64,000 nucleotides of DNA, from contig OX393578.1 in the NCBI GenBank assembly GCA_947652605.1, positions 55,187,415 to 55,251,414 of the forward strand. Direction: 5' to 3'. The DNA is from Elmis aenea. Taxonomy: Eukaryota; Arthropoda; Insecta; Coleoptera; Elmidae. The notes under the pieces were generated by a model that saw nothing but the letters and a program-made list of their open reading frames with translations, had not been told where the DNA came from and searched no databases. Position 1 is the stretch's first letter; every line of letters begins with the position of its first letter. This document shows positions 10,619 through 24,650 of the stretch, piece by piece. A program made the translations under genes and the position numbers.

Positions 10619-13600
10619 CCAGCTCATTGAAAGACATATGCAAAACAATTGTATTCATGTAAAGAGGCGATGGATAAACTGTTCCTGTGATATACAAATC
10701 AATAATTGAAATTGTTTCGAAATAGTCGCTCAAGGAACATATGTATTAACTAAAGCACGGTATTTTTAGGAAATTATTAAAAATTAAAACCAGATCATTG
10801 AAAGACATATGCAAAACAATTGTATTCATGTAAAGAGGCGATGGATAAACTGTTCCTGTGATATACAAATCAATAATTAAAATTGTTTCGAAATAGTCGC
10901 TCAAGGAACATATGTATTAACTAAAGCACGGTATTTTTAGAAAATTATTAAAAATTAAAACCAGCTCATTGAAAGACATATGCAAAACATTTGTATTCAT
11001 GTAAAGAGGCGATGGATAAACTGTTTCTGTGATATACAAATCAATAATTAAAATTGTTTCGAAATAGTCGCTCAAGGAACATATGTATTAACTAAAGCAC
11101 GGTATTTTTAGGAAATTATTAAAAATTAAAACCAGCTCATTGAAAGACATATGCAAAACAATTGTATTCATGTAAAGAGGCGATGGATAAACTGTTCCTG
11201 TGATATACAAATCAATAATTAAAATTGTTTCGAAATAGTCGCTCAAGGAACATATGTATTAACTAAAGCACGGTATTTTTAGGAAATTATTAAAAATTAA
11301 AACCAGCTCATTGAAAGACATATGCAAAACAATTGTATTCATGTAAAGAGGCGATGGATAAACTGTTCCTGTGATATACAAATCAATAATTAAAATTGTT
11401 TCGAAATAGTCGCTCAAGGAACATATGTATTAACTAAAGCACGGTATTTTTAGGAAATTATTAAAAATTAAAACCAGCTCTTTGAAAGACATATGCAAAA
11501 CAATTGTATTCATGTAAAGAGGCGATGGATAAACTGTTCCTGTGATATACAAATCAATAATTAAAATTGTTTAGAAATAGTCGCTCAAGGAACATATGTA
11601 TTAACTAAAGCACGGTATTTTTAGGAAATTATTAAAAATTAAAACCAGCTCATTGAAAGACATATGCAAAACAATTGTATTCATGTAAAGAGGCGATGGA
11701 TAAATTGTTCCTGTGATATACAAATCAATAATTAAAATTGTTCAGAAATAGTCGCTCAAGGAACATATGTATTAACTAAAGCACGGTATTTTTAGGAAAT
11801 TATTAAAAATTAAAACCAGCTCATTGAAAGACATATGCAAAACAATTGTATTCATGTAAAGAGGCGATGGATAAACTGTTCCTGTGATATACAAATCAAT
11901 AATTAAAATTGTTTCGAAATAGTCGCTCAAGGAACATATGTATTAACTAAAGCACGGTATTCTTAGGAAATTATTAAAAATTAAAACCAGCTCATTGAAA
12001 GACATATGCAAAACAATTGTATTCATGTAAAGAGGCGATGGATAAACTGTTCCTGTGATATACAAATCAATAATTAAAATTGTTCAGAAATAGTCGCTCA
12101 AGGAACATATGTATTAACTAAAGCACGGTATTTTTAGGAAATTATTAAAAATTTAAACCAGCTCATTGAAAGACATATGCAAAACAATTGTATTCATGTA
12201 AAGAGGCGATGGATAAACTGTTCCTGTGATATACAAATCAATAATTAAAATTGTTACGAAATAGTCGCTCAAGAAACATATGTATTAACTAAAGCACGGT
12301 ATTTTTAGGAAATTATTAAAAATTAAAACCAGCTCTTTGAAAGACATATGCAAAACAATTGTATTCATATAAAAAGGCGATGGATAAACTGTTCCCTTTG
12401 ATATACAAATCAATAATTAAAATTGTTCAGAAATAGTCGCTCAAGGAACATATGTATTAACTAAAGCACGGTATTTTTAGGAAATTATTAAAAATTAAAA
12501 CCAGCTCATTGAAAGACATATGCAAAACAATTGTGTTCATGTAAAGAGGCGATGGATAAACTGTTTCTGTGATATAAAAATCAATAATTAAAATTGTTTC
12601 GAAATAGTTGCTCAAGGAACATATGTATTAACTAAAGCACGGTATTTTTAGGAAATTATTAAAAATTAAAACCAGCTCATTGAAAGACATATGCAAAACA
12701 ATTGTATTCATGTAAAGAGGCGATGGATAAACTGTTCCTGTGATATACAAATCAATAATTAAAATTGTTTCAAAATAGTCGCTCAAGGAACATATGTATT
12801 AACTAAAGCACGGTATTTTTAGGAAATTATTAAAAATTAAAACCAGCTCATTGAAAGACATATGCAAAACAATTGTATTCATGTAAAGAGGCGATGGATA
12901 AACTGTTCCTGTGATATACAAATCAATAATTAAAATTGTTTCGAAATAGTCGCTCAAGGAACATATGTATTAACTAAAGCACGGTATTTTTAGGAAATTA
13001 TTAAAAATTAAAACCAGCTCATTGAAAGACATATGCAAAACAATTGTATTCATGTAAAGAGGCGATGGATAAACTCTTCCTGTGATTAGAAATCAATAAT
13101 TAAAAGTGTTTCGAAATATTCGCTCAAGGAACATATGTATTAACTAAAGCACGGTATTTTTAGGACATTATTAAAAAATAAAACCAGCTCATTGAAAGAC
13201 ATATGCAAAACATTTTTTTATGTAAAGATGCGAAGGATAAACTCTTCCTGTGATATACAAATTAATAATTAAAATTGTTTAGATATAGTTGCTCAAGGAA
13301 CATATGTATTAACTAAAGCACGGTATTTTTAGGAAATTATTAAAAATTAAAACCAGCTCTTTGAAAGACATATGCAAAACAATTGTATTCATGTAAAAAG
13401 GCGATGAATAAACTAATCCTTTGATATACAAATCAATAATTAAAATTGTTCAGAAATAGTCGCTCAAGGAACATATGTATTAACTAAAGCACGGTATTTT
13501 TAGGAAATTATTAAAAATTAAAACCAGCTCATTGAAAGACATATGCAAAACAATTGTATTCATGTAAAGAGGCGATAGATAAACTGTTCCTGTGATATAC

Positions 13601-14207
13601 AAATCAATAATTGAAATTGTTTCGAAATAGTCGCTCAAGGAACATATGTATTAACTGAAGCACGGTATTTTTAGGAAATTATTAAAAATTAAAACCAGCT
13701 CATTGAAAGACATATGCAAAACAATTGTATTCATGTAAAGAGGCGATGGATAAACTGTTCCTGTGATATACAAATCAATAATTAAAATTGTTTCGAAATA
13801 GTCGCTCAAGGAACATATGTATTAACTAAAGCACGGTATTTTTAGGAAATTATTAAAAATTAAAACCAGCTCATTGAAAGACATATGCAAAACAATTGTA
13901 TTCATGTAAAGAGGCGATGAATAAACTGTTCCTGTGATATACAAATCAATAATTGAAATTGTTTCGAAATAGTCGCTCAAGGAACATATGTATTAACTGA
14001 AGCACGGTATTTTTAGGAAATTATTAAAAATTAAAACCAGCTCATTGAAAGACATATGCAAAACAATTGTATTCATGTAAAGAGGCGATGGATAAACTGT
14101 TTCTGTGATATACAAATCAATAATTAAAATTGTTTCGAAATAGTCGCTCAAGGAACATATGTATTAACTAAAGCACGGTATTTTTAGAAAATTATTAAAA
14201 TATAAAA
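10619..14207 (+). repeat. Satellite block shared with 24.7-27.9 kb and 31.6-34 kb
   Basis: About 21 monomers. From roughly 10.8 kb to 13.9 kb this block matches 24.65-27.9 kb at a constant offset of 13852 bp (81 x 171 + 1). Tie points are AAAACATTTG (10988 to 24840), GTTCCCTTTG after CATATAAAAAGG (12391 to 26243) and the divergent ACATTTTTTT monomer (13210 to 27062). 10981 also matches 9271 (offset 1710, ten monomers), so the block was partly built from the end of the 27-mer. Confidence 0.85.
13013..13350 (+). repeat. Most divergent monomer pair in the array
   Basis: Two adjacent monomers carry clustered changes unlike the rest: TGTGATTAGAAATC, AAAAGTGTTTCG, GGACATTATTAAAAAATAAAACC, then ACATTTTTTTATG with AAAGATGCGAAGG. 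The second one is about 2 bp short. The same pair recurs at about 26.9-27.1 kb and 32.7-33.0 kb, always beside the same neighbours. They look like older monomers kept as passengers in a block that was later copied whole. Confidence 0.85.
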
Positions 14208-16090
14208 CCAGCTCATTGAAAGACATATGCAAAACAATTGTATTCATGTAAAGAGGCGATGAATAAACTGTTCCTGTGATATACAAATCAATAATTGAAA
14301 TTGTTTCGAAATAGTCGCTCAAGGAACATATGTATTAACTGAAGCACGGTATTTTTAGGAAATTATTAAAAATTAAAACCAGCTCATTGAAAGACATATG
14401 CAAAACAATTGTATTCATGTAAAGAGGCGATGGATAAACTGTTTCTGTGATATACAAATCAATAATTAAAATTGTTTCGAAATAGTCGCTCAAGGAACAT
14501 ATGTTGTATTAACTAAAGCACGGTATTTTTAGGAAATTATTAAAAATTAAAACCAGCTCATTGAAAGACATATGCAAAACAATTGTATTCATGTAAAGAG
14601 GCGATGGATAAACTGTTCCTGTGATATACAAATCAATAATTAAAATTGTTTCGAAATAGTCGCTCAAGGAACATATGTATTAACTAAAGCACGGTATTTT
14701 TAGGAAATTATTAAAAATTAAAACCAGCTCATTGAAAGACATATGCAAAACAATTGTATTCATGTAAAGAGGCGATGGATAAACTGTTCCTGTGATATAC
14801 AAATCAATAATTAAAATTGTTTAGAAATAGTCGCTCAAGGAACATATGTATTAACTAAAGCACGGTATTCTTAGGAAATTATTAAAAATTAAAACCAGCT
14901 CATTCAAAGACATATGCAAAACAATTGTATTCATGTAAAGAGGCGATGGATAAACTGTTCCCGTGATATACAAATCAATAATTAAAATTGTTTCGAAATA
15001 GTCGCTCAAGGAACATATGTATTAACTAAAGCACGGTATTTTTAGGAAATTATTAAAAATTAAAACCAGCTCATTAAAAGACATATGCAAAACAATTGTA
15101 TTCATGTAAAGAGGCGATGGATAAACTGTTCCTGTGATATACAAATCAATAATTAAAATTGTTTAGAAATAGTCGCTCAAGGAACATATGTATTAACTAA
15201 AGCACGGTATTTTACGAAATCATTAAAAATTAAAACCAGCTCATTGAAAGACATATGCAAAACAATTGTATTCATGTAAAGAGGCGATGGATAAACTGTT
15301 TCTGTGATATACAAATCAATAATTAAAATTGTTTAGAAATAGTCGCTCAAGGAACATATGTATTAACTAAAGCACGGTATTTTTAGGAAATTATTAAAAA
15401 TTAAAACCAGCTCATTGAAAGACATATGCAAAACAATTGTATTCATGTAAAGAGGCGATGGATAAACTGTTCCTGTGATATACAAATCAATAATTAAAAT
15501 TGTTTCGAAATAGTCGCTCAAGGAACATATGTATTAACTAAAGCACGGTATTTTTAGGAAATTATTAAAAATTAAAACCAGCTCATTGAAAGACATATGC
15601 AAAACAATTGTATTCATGTAAAGAGGCGATGGATAAACTGTTCCTGTGATATACAAATCAATAATTAAAATTGTTTAGAAATAGTCGCTCAAGGAACATA
15701 TGTATTAACTAAAGCACGGTATTTTTAGGAAATCATTAAAAATTAAAACCAGCTCATTGAAAGACATATGCAAAACAATTGTATTCATGTAAAGAGGCGA
15801 TGGATAAACTGTTTCTGTGATATACAAATCAATAATTGAAATTGTTTCGAAATAGTCGCTCAAGGAACATATGTATTAACTGAAGCACGGTATTTTTAGG
15901 AAATTATTAAAAATTAAAACCAGCTCATTGAAAGACATATGCAAAACAATTGTATTCATGTAAAGAGGCGATGGATAAACTGTTTCTGTGATATACAAAT
16001 CAATAATTAAAATTGTTTCGAAATAGTCGCTCAAGGAACATATGTATTAACTAAAGCACGGTATTTTTAGAAAATTATTAAAAATTAAAA
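14208..16090 (+). repeat. 11-monomer higher-order repeat, copy 1 (1883 bp)
   Basis: Eleven monomers, 11 x 171 + 3 - 1. The +3 is CATATGTTGTATT at 14501 (extra TTG) and the -1 is the GGTATTTTACGAAATC monomer near 15210. The unit starts with a GATGAATAAACTG / TGAAATTG / CTGAAGC monomer. The same order follows at 16091, including CATTCAAAGAC, GTTCCCGTG and CATTAAAAGAC monomers. Confidence 0.88.
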
Positions 16091-18655
16091 CCAGCTCATT
16101 GAAAGACATATGCAAAACAATTGTATTCATGTAAAGAGGCGATGAATAAACTGTTCCTGTGATATACAAATCAATAATTGAAATTGTTTCGAAATAGTCG
16201 CTCAAGGAACATATGTATTAACTGAAGCACGGTATTTTTAGGAAATTATTAAAAATTAAAACCAGCTCATTGAAAGACATATGCAAAACAATTGTATTCA
16301 TGTAAAGAGGCGATGGATAAACTGTTTCTGTGATATACAAATCAATAATTAAAATTGTTTCGAAATAGTCGCTCAAGGAACATATGTTGTATTAACTAAA
16401 GCACGGTATTTTTAGGAAATTATTAAAAATTAAAACCAGCTCATTGAAAGACATATGCAAAACAATTGTATTCATGTAAAGAGGTGATGGATAAACTGTT
16501 CCTGTGATATACAAATCAATAATTAAAATTGTTTCGAAATAGTCGCTCAAGGAACATATGTATTAACTAAAGCACGGTATTTTTAGGAAATTATTAAAAA
16601 TTAAAACCAGCTCTTTGAAAGACATATGCAAAACAATTGTATTCATGTAAAGAGGCGATGGATAAACTGTTCCTGTGATATACAAATCAATAATTAAAAT
16701 TGTTTCGAAATAGTCGCTCAAGGAACATATGTATTAACTAAAGCACGGTATTTTTAGGAAATTATTAAAAATTAAAACCAGCTCATTGAAAGACATATGC
16801 AAAACAATTGTATTCATGTAAAGAGGCGATGGATAAACTGTTCCTGTGATATACAAATCAATAATTAAAATTGTTTAGAAATAGTCGCTCAAGGAACATA
16901 TGTATTAACTAAAGCACGGTATTCTTAGGAAATTATTAAAAATTAAAACCAGCTCATTCAAAGACATATGCAAAACAATTGTATTCATGTAAAGAGGCGA
17001 TGGATAAACTGTTCCCGTGATATACAAATCAATAATTAAAATTGTTTCGAAATAGTCGCTCAAGGAACATATGTATTAACCAAAGCACGGTATTTTTAGG
17101 AAATTATTAAAAATTAAAACCAGCTCATTAAAAGACATATGCAAAACAATTGTATTCATGTAAAGAGGCGATGGATAAACTGTTCCTGTGATATACAAAT
17201 CAATAATTAAAATTGTTTAGAAATAGTCGCTCAAGGAACATATGTATTAACTAAAGCACGGTATTTTACGAAATCATTAAAAATTAAAACCAGCTCATTG
17301 AAAGACATATGCAAAACAATTGTATTCATGTAAAGAGGCGATGGATAAACTGTTTCTGTGATATACAAATCAATAATTAAAATTGTTTAGAAATAGTCGC
17401 TCAAGGAACATATGTATTAACTAAAGCACGGTATTTTTAGGAAATTATTAAAAATTAAAACCAGCTCATTGAAAGACATATGCAAAACAATTGTATTCAT
17501 GTAAAGAGGCGATGGATAAACTGTTCCTGTGATATACAAATCAATAATTAAAATTGTTTCGAAATAGTCGCTCAAGGAACATATGTATTAACTAAAGCAC
17601 GGTATTTTTAGGAAATTATTAAAAATTAAAACCAGCTCATTGAAAGACATATGCAAAACAATTGTATTCATGTAAAGAGGCGATGGATAAACTGTTCCTG
17701 CGATATACAAATCAATAATTAAAATTGTTTAGAAATAGTCGCTCAAGGAACATATGTATTAACTAAAGCACGGTATTTTTAGGAAATCATTAAAAATTAA
17801 AACCAGCTCATTGAAAGACATATGCAAAACAATTGTATTCATGTAAAGAGGCGATGGATAAACTGTTTCTGTGATATAAAAATCAATAATTAAAATTGTT
17901 TCGAAATAGTCGCTCAAGGAACATATGTATTAACTAAAGCACGGTATTTTTAGGAAATTATTAAAAATTAAAACCAGCTCATTGAAAGACATATGCAAAA
18001 CAATTGTATTCATGTAAAGAGGCGATGGACAAACTGTTTCTGTGATATACAAATCAATAATTGAAATTGTTTCGAAATAGTCGCTTAAGGAACATATGTA
18101 TTAACTAAAGCACGGTATTTTTAGGAAATTATTAAAAATTAAAACCAGCTCTTTAAAAGACATATGCAAAACAATTGTATTCATGTAAAGAGGCGATGGA
18201 TAAACTGTTTCTGTGATATACAAATCAATAATTAAAATTGTTCAGAAATAGTCGCTCAAGGAACATATGTATTAACTAAAGCACGGTATTTTTAGAAAAT
18301 TATTAAAAATCAAAACCAGCTCATTGAAAGACATGCAAAACAATTGTATTCATGTAAAGAGGCGATGGATAAACTATTTCTGTGATATAAAAATCAATAA
18401 ATAAAATTGTTTCGAAATAGTCGCTCAAGGAACATATGTATTAACTAAAGCACGGTATTTTTAGGAAATTATTAAAAATTAAAACCAGCTCTTTGAAAGA
18501 CATATGCAAAACAATTGTATTCATGTAAAGAGGTGATGGATAAACTGTTTCTGTGATATAAAAATCAATAATTAAAATTGTTTCGAAATAGTCGCTCAAG
18601 GAACATATGTATTAACTAAAGCACGGTATTTTTAGAAAATTATTAAAAATTAAAA
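16091..18655 (+). repeat. 15-monomer higher-order repeat, copy 2 (2565 bp)
   Basis: This begins as a copy of the 11-mer (TTG insertion at 16384, TTTTACG monomer near 17275) and continues with four more monomers carrying the GACAAAC haplotype (18024), CTCTTTAAAAG, AAATCAAAACC and AGGTGATGG. One monomer has GAAAGACATGC (2 bp deleted, near 18331). The net change of +3 - 1 - 2 gives exactly 15 x 171. Confidence 0.88.
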
Positions 18656-21222
18656 CCAGCTCATTGAAAGACATATGCAAAACAATTGTATTCATGTAAA
18701 GAGGCGATGAATAAACTGTTCCTGTGATATACAAATCAATAATTGAAATTGTTTCGAAATAGTCGCTCAAGGAACATATGTATTAACTGAAGCACGGTAT
18801 TTTTAGGAAATTATTAAAAATTAAAACCAGCTCATTGAAAGACATATGCAAAACAATTGTATTCATGTAAAGAGGCGATGGATAAACTGTTTCTGTGATA
18901 TACAAATCAATAATTAAAATTGTTTCGAAATAGTCGCTCAAGGAACATATGTTGTATTAACTAAAGCACGGTATTTTTAGGAAATTATTAAAAATTAAAA
19001 CCAGCTCATTGAAAGACATATGCAAAACAATTGTATTCATGTAAAGAGGCGATGGATAAACTGTTCCTGTGATATACAAATCAATAATTAAAATTGTTTC
19101 GAAATAGTCGCTCAAGGAACATATGTATTAACTAAAGCACGGTATTTTTAGGAAATTATTAAAAATTAAAACCAGCTCTTTGAAAGACATATGCAAAACA
19201 ATTGTATTCATGTAAAGAGGCGATGGATAAACTGTTCCTGTGATATACAAATCAATAATTAAAATTGTTTCGAAATAGTCGCTCAAGGAACATATGTATT
19301 AACTAAAGCACGGTATTTTTAGGAAATTATTAAAAATTAAAACCAGCTCATTGAAAGACATATGCAAAACAATTGTATTCATGTAAAGAGGCGATGGATA
19401 AACTGTTCCTGTGATATACAAATCAATAATTAAAATTGTTTAGAAATAGTCGCTCAAGGAACATATGTATTAACTAAAGCACGGTATTCTTAGGAAATTA
19501 TTAAAAATTAAAACCAGCTCATTCAAAGACATATGCAAAACAATTGTATTCATGTAAAGAGGCGATGGATAAACTGTTCCCGTGATATACAAATCAATAA
19601 TTAAAATTGTTTCGAAATAGTCGCTCAAGGAACATATGTATTAACTAAAGCACGGTATTTTTAGGAAATTATTAAAAATTAAAACCAGCTCATTAAAAGA
19701 CATATGCAAAACAATTGTATTCATGTAAAGAGGCGATGGATAAACTGTTCCTGTGATATACAAATCAATAATTAAAATTGTTTAGAAATAGTCGCTCAAG
19801 GAACATATGTATTAACTAAAGCACGGTATTTTACGAAATCATTAAAAATTAAAACCAGCTCATTGAAAGACATATGCAAAACAATTGTATTCATGTAAAG
19901 AGGCGATGGATAAACTGTTTCTGTGATATACAAATCAATAATTAAAATTGTTTAGAAATAGTCGCTCAAGGAACATATGTATTAACTAAAGCACGGTATT
20001 TTTAGGAAATTATTAAAAATTAAAACCAGCTCATTGAAAGACATATGCAAAACAATTGTATTCATGTAAAGAGGCGATGGATAAACTGTTCCTGTGATAT
20101 ACAAATCAATAATTAAAATTGTTTCGAAATAGTCGCTCAAGGAACATATGTATTAACTAAAGCACGGTATTTTTAGGAAATTATTAAAAATTAAAACCAG
20201 CTCATTGAAAGACATATGCAAAACAATTGTATTCATGTAAAGAGGCGATGGATAAACTGTTCCTGTGATATACAAATCAATAATTAAAATTGTTTAGAAA
20301 TAGTCGCTCAAGGAACATATGTATTAACTAAAGCACGGTATTTTTAGGAAATCATTAAAAATTAAAACCAGCTCATTGAAAGACATATGCAAAACAATTG
20401 TATTCATGTAAAGAGGCGATGGATAAACTGTTTCTGTGATATAAAAATCAATAATTAAAATTGTTTCGAAATAGTCGCTCAAGGAACATATGTATTAACT
20501 AAAGCACGGTATTTTTAGGAAATTATTAAAAATTAAAACCAGCTCATTGAAAGACATATGCAAAACAATTGTATTCATGTAAAGAGGCGATGGACAAACT
20601 GTTTCTGTGATATACAAATCAATAATTGAAATTGTTTCGAAATAGTCGCTTAAGGAACATATGTATTAACTAAAGCACGGTATTTTTAGGAAATTATTAA
20701 AAATTAAAACCAGCTCTTTAAAAGACATATGCAAAACAATTGTATTCATGTAAAGAGGCGATGGATAAACTGTTTCTGTGATATACAAATCAATAATTAA
20801 AATTGTTCAGAAATAGTCGCTCAAGGAACATATGTATTAACTAAAGCACGGTATTTTTAGAAAATTATTAAAAATCAAAACCAGCTCATTGAAAGACATA
20901 TGCAAAACAATTGTATTCATGTAAAGAGGCGATGGATAAACTGTTTCTGTGATATAAAAATCAATAATTAAAATTGTTTCGAAATAGTCGCTCAAGGAAC
21001 ATATGTATTAACTAAAGCACGGTATTTTTAGGAAATTATTAAAAATTAAAACCAGCTCTTTGAAAGACATATGCAAAACAATTGTATTCATGTAAAGAGG
21101 TGATGGATAAACTGTTTCTGTGATATAAAAATCAATAATTAAAATTGTTTCGAAATAGTCGCTCAAGGAACATATGTATTAACTAAAGCACGGTATTTTT
21201 AGGAAATTATTAAAAATTAAAA
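18656..21222 (+). repeat. 15-monomer higher-order repeat, copy 3 (2567 bp)
   Basis: Direct tandem copy of the preceding 15-mer at 2565 bp (TTG insertion at 18949, GACAAAC at 20589). It is 2 bp longer because it lacks the GACATGC deletion. Correspondence ends at 21223, where a TACG monomer with CTCAATAAAC begins. A copy of this segment lies at about 34.2-36.6 kb. Confidence 0.88.
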
Positions 21223-24200
21223 CCAGCTCATTGAAAGACATATGCAAAACAATTGTATTCATGTAAAGAGGCGATGGATAAACTGTTCCTGTGATATACA
21301 AATCAATAATTAAAATTGTTACGAAATAGTCGCTCAATAAACATATGTATTAACTAAAGCACGGTATTTTTAGGAAATTATTAAAAATTAAAACCAGCTC
21401 TTTGAAAGACATATGCAAAACAATTGTATTCATGTAAAAAGGCGATGGATAAACTGTTCCTTTGATATACAAATCAATAATTAAAATTGTTCAGAAATAG
21501 TCGCTCAAGGAACATATGTATTAACTAAAGCACGGTATTTTTAGGAAATTATTAAAAATTAAAACCAGCTCATTGAAAGACATATGCAAAACAATTGTAT
21601 TCATGTAAAGAGGCGATGGATAAACTGTTCCTGTGATATACCAATCAATAATTAAAATTGTTTAGAAATAGTCGCTCAAGGAACAAATGTATTAACTAAA
21701 GCACGGTATTTTTAGGAAATCATTAAAAATTAAAACCAGCTCATTGAAAGACATATGCAAAACAATTGTATTCATGTAAAGAGGCGATGGATAAACTGTT
21801 TCTGTGATATAAAAATCAATAATTAAAATTGTTTCGAATTAGTCGCTCAAGGAACATATGTATTAACTAAAGCACGGTATTTTTAGGAAATTATTAAAAA
21901 TTAAAACCAGCTCATTGAAAGACATATGCAAAACAATTGTATTCATGTAAAGAGGCGATGGACAAACTGTTTCTGTGATATACAAATCAATAATTGAAAT
22001 TGTTTCGAAATAGTCGCTTAAGGAACATATGTATTACTAAAGCACGGTATTTTTAGGAAATTATTAAAAATTAAAACCAGCTCTTTAAAAGACACATGCA
22101 AAACAATTGTATTCATGTAAAGAGGCGATGGATAAACTGTTTCTGTGATATACAAATCAATAATTAAAATTGTTCAGAAATAGTCGCTCAAGGAACATAT
22201 GTATTAACTAAAGCACGGTATTTTTAGAAAATTATTAAAAATCAAAACCAGCTCATTGAAAGACATATGCAAAACAATTGTATTCATTTAAAGAGGCGAT
22301 GGATAAACTGTTTCTGTGATATAAAAATCAATAATTAAAATTGTTTCGAAATAGTCGCTCAAGGAACATATGTATTAACTAAAGCACGGTATTTTTAGGA
22401 AATTATTAAAAATTAAAACCAGCTCTTTGAAAGACATATGCAAAACAATTGTATTCATGTAAAGAGGTGATGGATAAACTGTTTCTGTGATATAAAAATC
22501 AATAATTAAAATGGTTTCGAAATAGTCGCTCAAGGAACATATGTATTAACTAAAGCACGGCATTTTTAGGAAATTATTAAAAATTAAAACCAGCTCATTG
22601 AAAGACATATGCAAAACAATTGTATTCATGTAAAGAGGCGATGGATAAACTGTTTCTGTGATATAAAAATCAATAATTAAAATTGTTTCGAAATAGTCGC
22701 TCAAGGAACATATGTATTAACTAAAGCACGGTATTTTTAGGAAATTATTAAAAATTAAAACCAGCTCATTGAAAGACATATGCAAAACAATTGTATTCAT
22801 GTAAAGAGGCGATGGATAAACTGTTCCTGTGATATACAAATCAATAATTAAAATTGTTCAGAAATAGTCGCTCAAGGAACATATGTATTAACAAAAGCAC
22901 GGTATTTTTAGGAAATTATTAAAAATTAAAACCAGCTCATTGAAAGACATATGCAAAACAATTGTATTCATGTAAAGAGGCGATGGATAAACTGTTCCTG
23001 TGATATACAAATCAATAATTAAAATTGTTACGAAATAGTCGCTCAAGGAACATATGTATTAACTAAAGCACGGTATTTTAGGGAAATTATTAAAAATTAA
23101 AACCAGCTCATTGAAAGACATATGCAAAACAATTGTATTCATGTTAAGAGGCGATGGATAAACTGTTCCTGTGATATACAAATCAATAATTAAAATTGGT
23201 ACGAAATAGTCGCTCAAGGAACATATGTATTAACTAAAGCACGGTATTTTTAGGAAATCATTAAAAATTAAAACCAGCTCTTTGAAAGACATATGCAAAA
23301 CAATTGTATTCATGTAAAAAGGCGATGGATAAACTGTTCCTTTGATATACAAATCAATAATTAAAATTGTTCAGAAATAGTCGCTCAAGGAACATATGTA
23401 TTAACTAAAGCACGGTATTTTTAGGAAATTATTAAAAATTAAAACCAGCTCATTGAAAGACATATGCAAAACAATTGTATTCATGTAAAAAAGCGATGGA
23501 TAAACTGTTCCAGTGATATACAAATCAATAATTAAAATTGTTTCGAAATAGTCGCTCAAGGAACATATGTATTAACTAAAGCACGGTATTTTTAGGAAAT
23601 TATTAAAAATTAAAACCAGCTCATTAAAAGACATATGCAAAACAATTGTATTCATGTAAAGTAGCGATGGATAAACTGTTCCTGTGATATACAAATCAAT
23701 AATTAAAATTGTTTCGAAATAGTCGCTCAAGGAACATATGTATTAACTAAAGCACGGTATTTTTAGGAACTTATTAAAAATTAAAACCAGCTCATTGAAA
23801 GACATATGCAAAACAATTGTATTCATGTAAAGAGGCGATAGATAAACTGTTTCTGTAATATACAAATCAATAATTAAAATTGTTTCGAAATAGTCGCTTA
23901 AGGAACATATGTATTAACTAAAGCACGGTATTTTTAGAAAATTATAAAAAATTAAAACCAGCTCATTGAAAGACATATGCAAAACAATTGTATTCATGTA
24001 AAGAGGCGATGGATAAACTGTTCCTGTGATATACAAATCAATAATTGAATTTGTTTCGAAATAGTCGCTCAAGGAACATATGTATTAACTGAAGCACGGT
24101 ATTTTTAGGAAATTATTAAAAATTAAAACCAGCTCATTGAAAGACATATGCAAAACAATTGTATTCATGTAAAGAGGCGATGGATAAACTGTTTCTGTGA

Positions 24201-24650
24201 TATACAAATCAATAATTAAAATTGTTTCGAAGTAGTCGCTCAAGGAACATATGTATTAACTAAAGCACGGTATTTTTAGAAAATTATTAAAAATTAAAAC
24301 CAGCTCATTGAAAGACATATGCAAAACAATTGTATTCATGTAAAGAGGCGATGGATAAACTGTTCCTGTGATATACAAATCAATAATTAAAATTGTTTCG
24401 AAATAGTCGCTTAAGGAACATATGTATTAACTAAAGCACGGTATTTTTAGAAAATTATTAAAAATTAAAACCAGCTCATTGAAAGACATATGCAAAACAA
24501 TTGTATTCATGTAAAGAGGCGATGGATAAACTGTTCCTGTGATATACAAATCAATAATTAAAATTGTTTCGAAATAGTCGCTCAAGGAACATATGTATTA
24601 ACTAAAGCACGGTATTTTTAGAAAATTATTAAAAATTAAAACCAGCTCAT
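21223..24650 (+). repeat. Satellite block, first copy of the 7-kb duplication
   Basis: From 21736 this block matches the block beginning at 28744 at an offset of 7008 bp. The offset becomes 7009 after a one-base loss at about 22034 (GTATTACTAAAG). Tie points include TTTCGAATTAG (21831), GACAAAC (21957), ACACATGC near 22092, GTTAAGAGG (23141) and TGAATTTG (24046). The first part (21223-21400) holds the CTCAATAAACATATG monomer that is paralogous to the transposon target at 36.7 kb. Confidence 0.87.
21343..21350 (+). other. Paralogous empty site for the hAT insertion
   Basis: ATATGTAT occurs here once, in the rare monomer context CTCAATAAAC-ATATGTAT-TAACTAAAG. The flanks match both sides of the 36.7-kb insertion: the left flank at an offset of 15383 bp (GACAAAC 20589 to 35972) and the right flank at 16716 bp (GACAAAC 21957 to 38673). 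The difference of 1333 bp equals the 1325-bp element plus one 8-bp target duplication. Confidence 0.9.
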
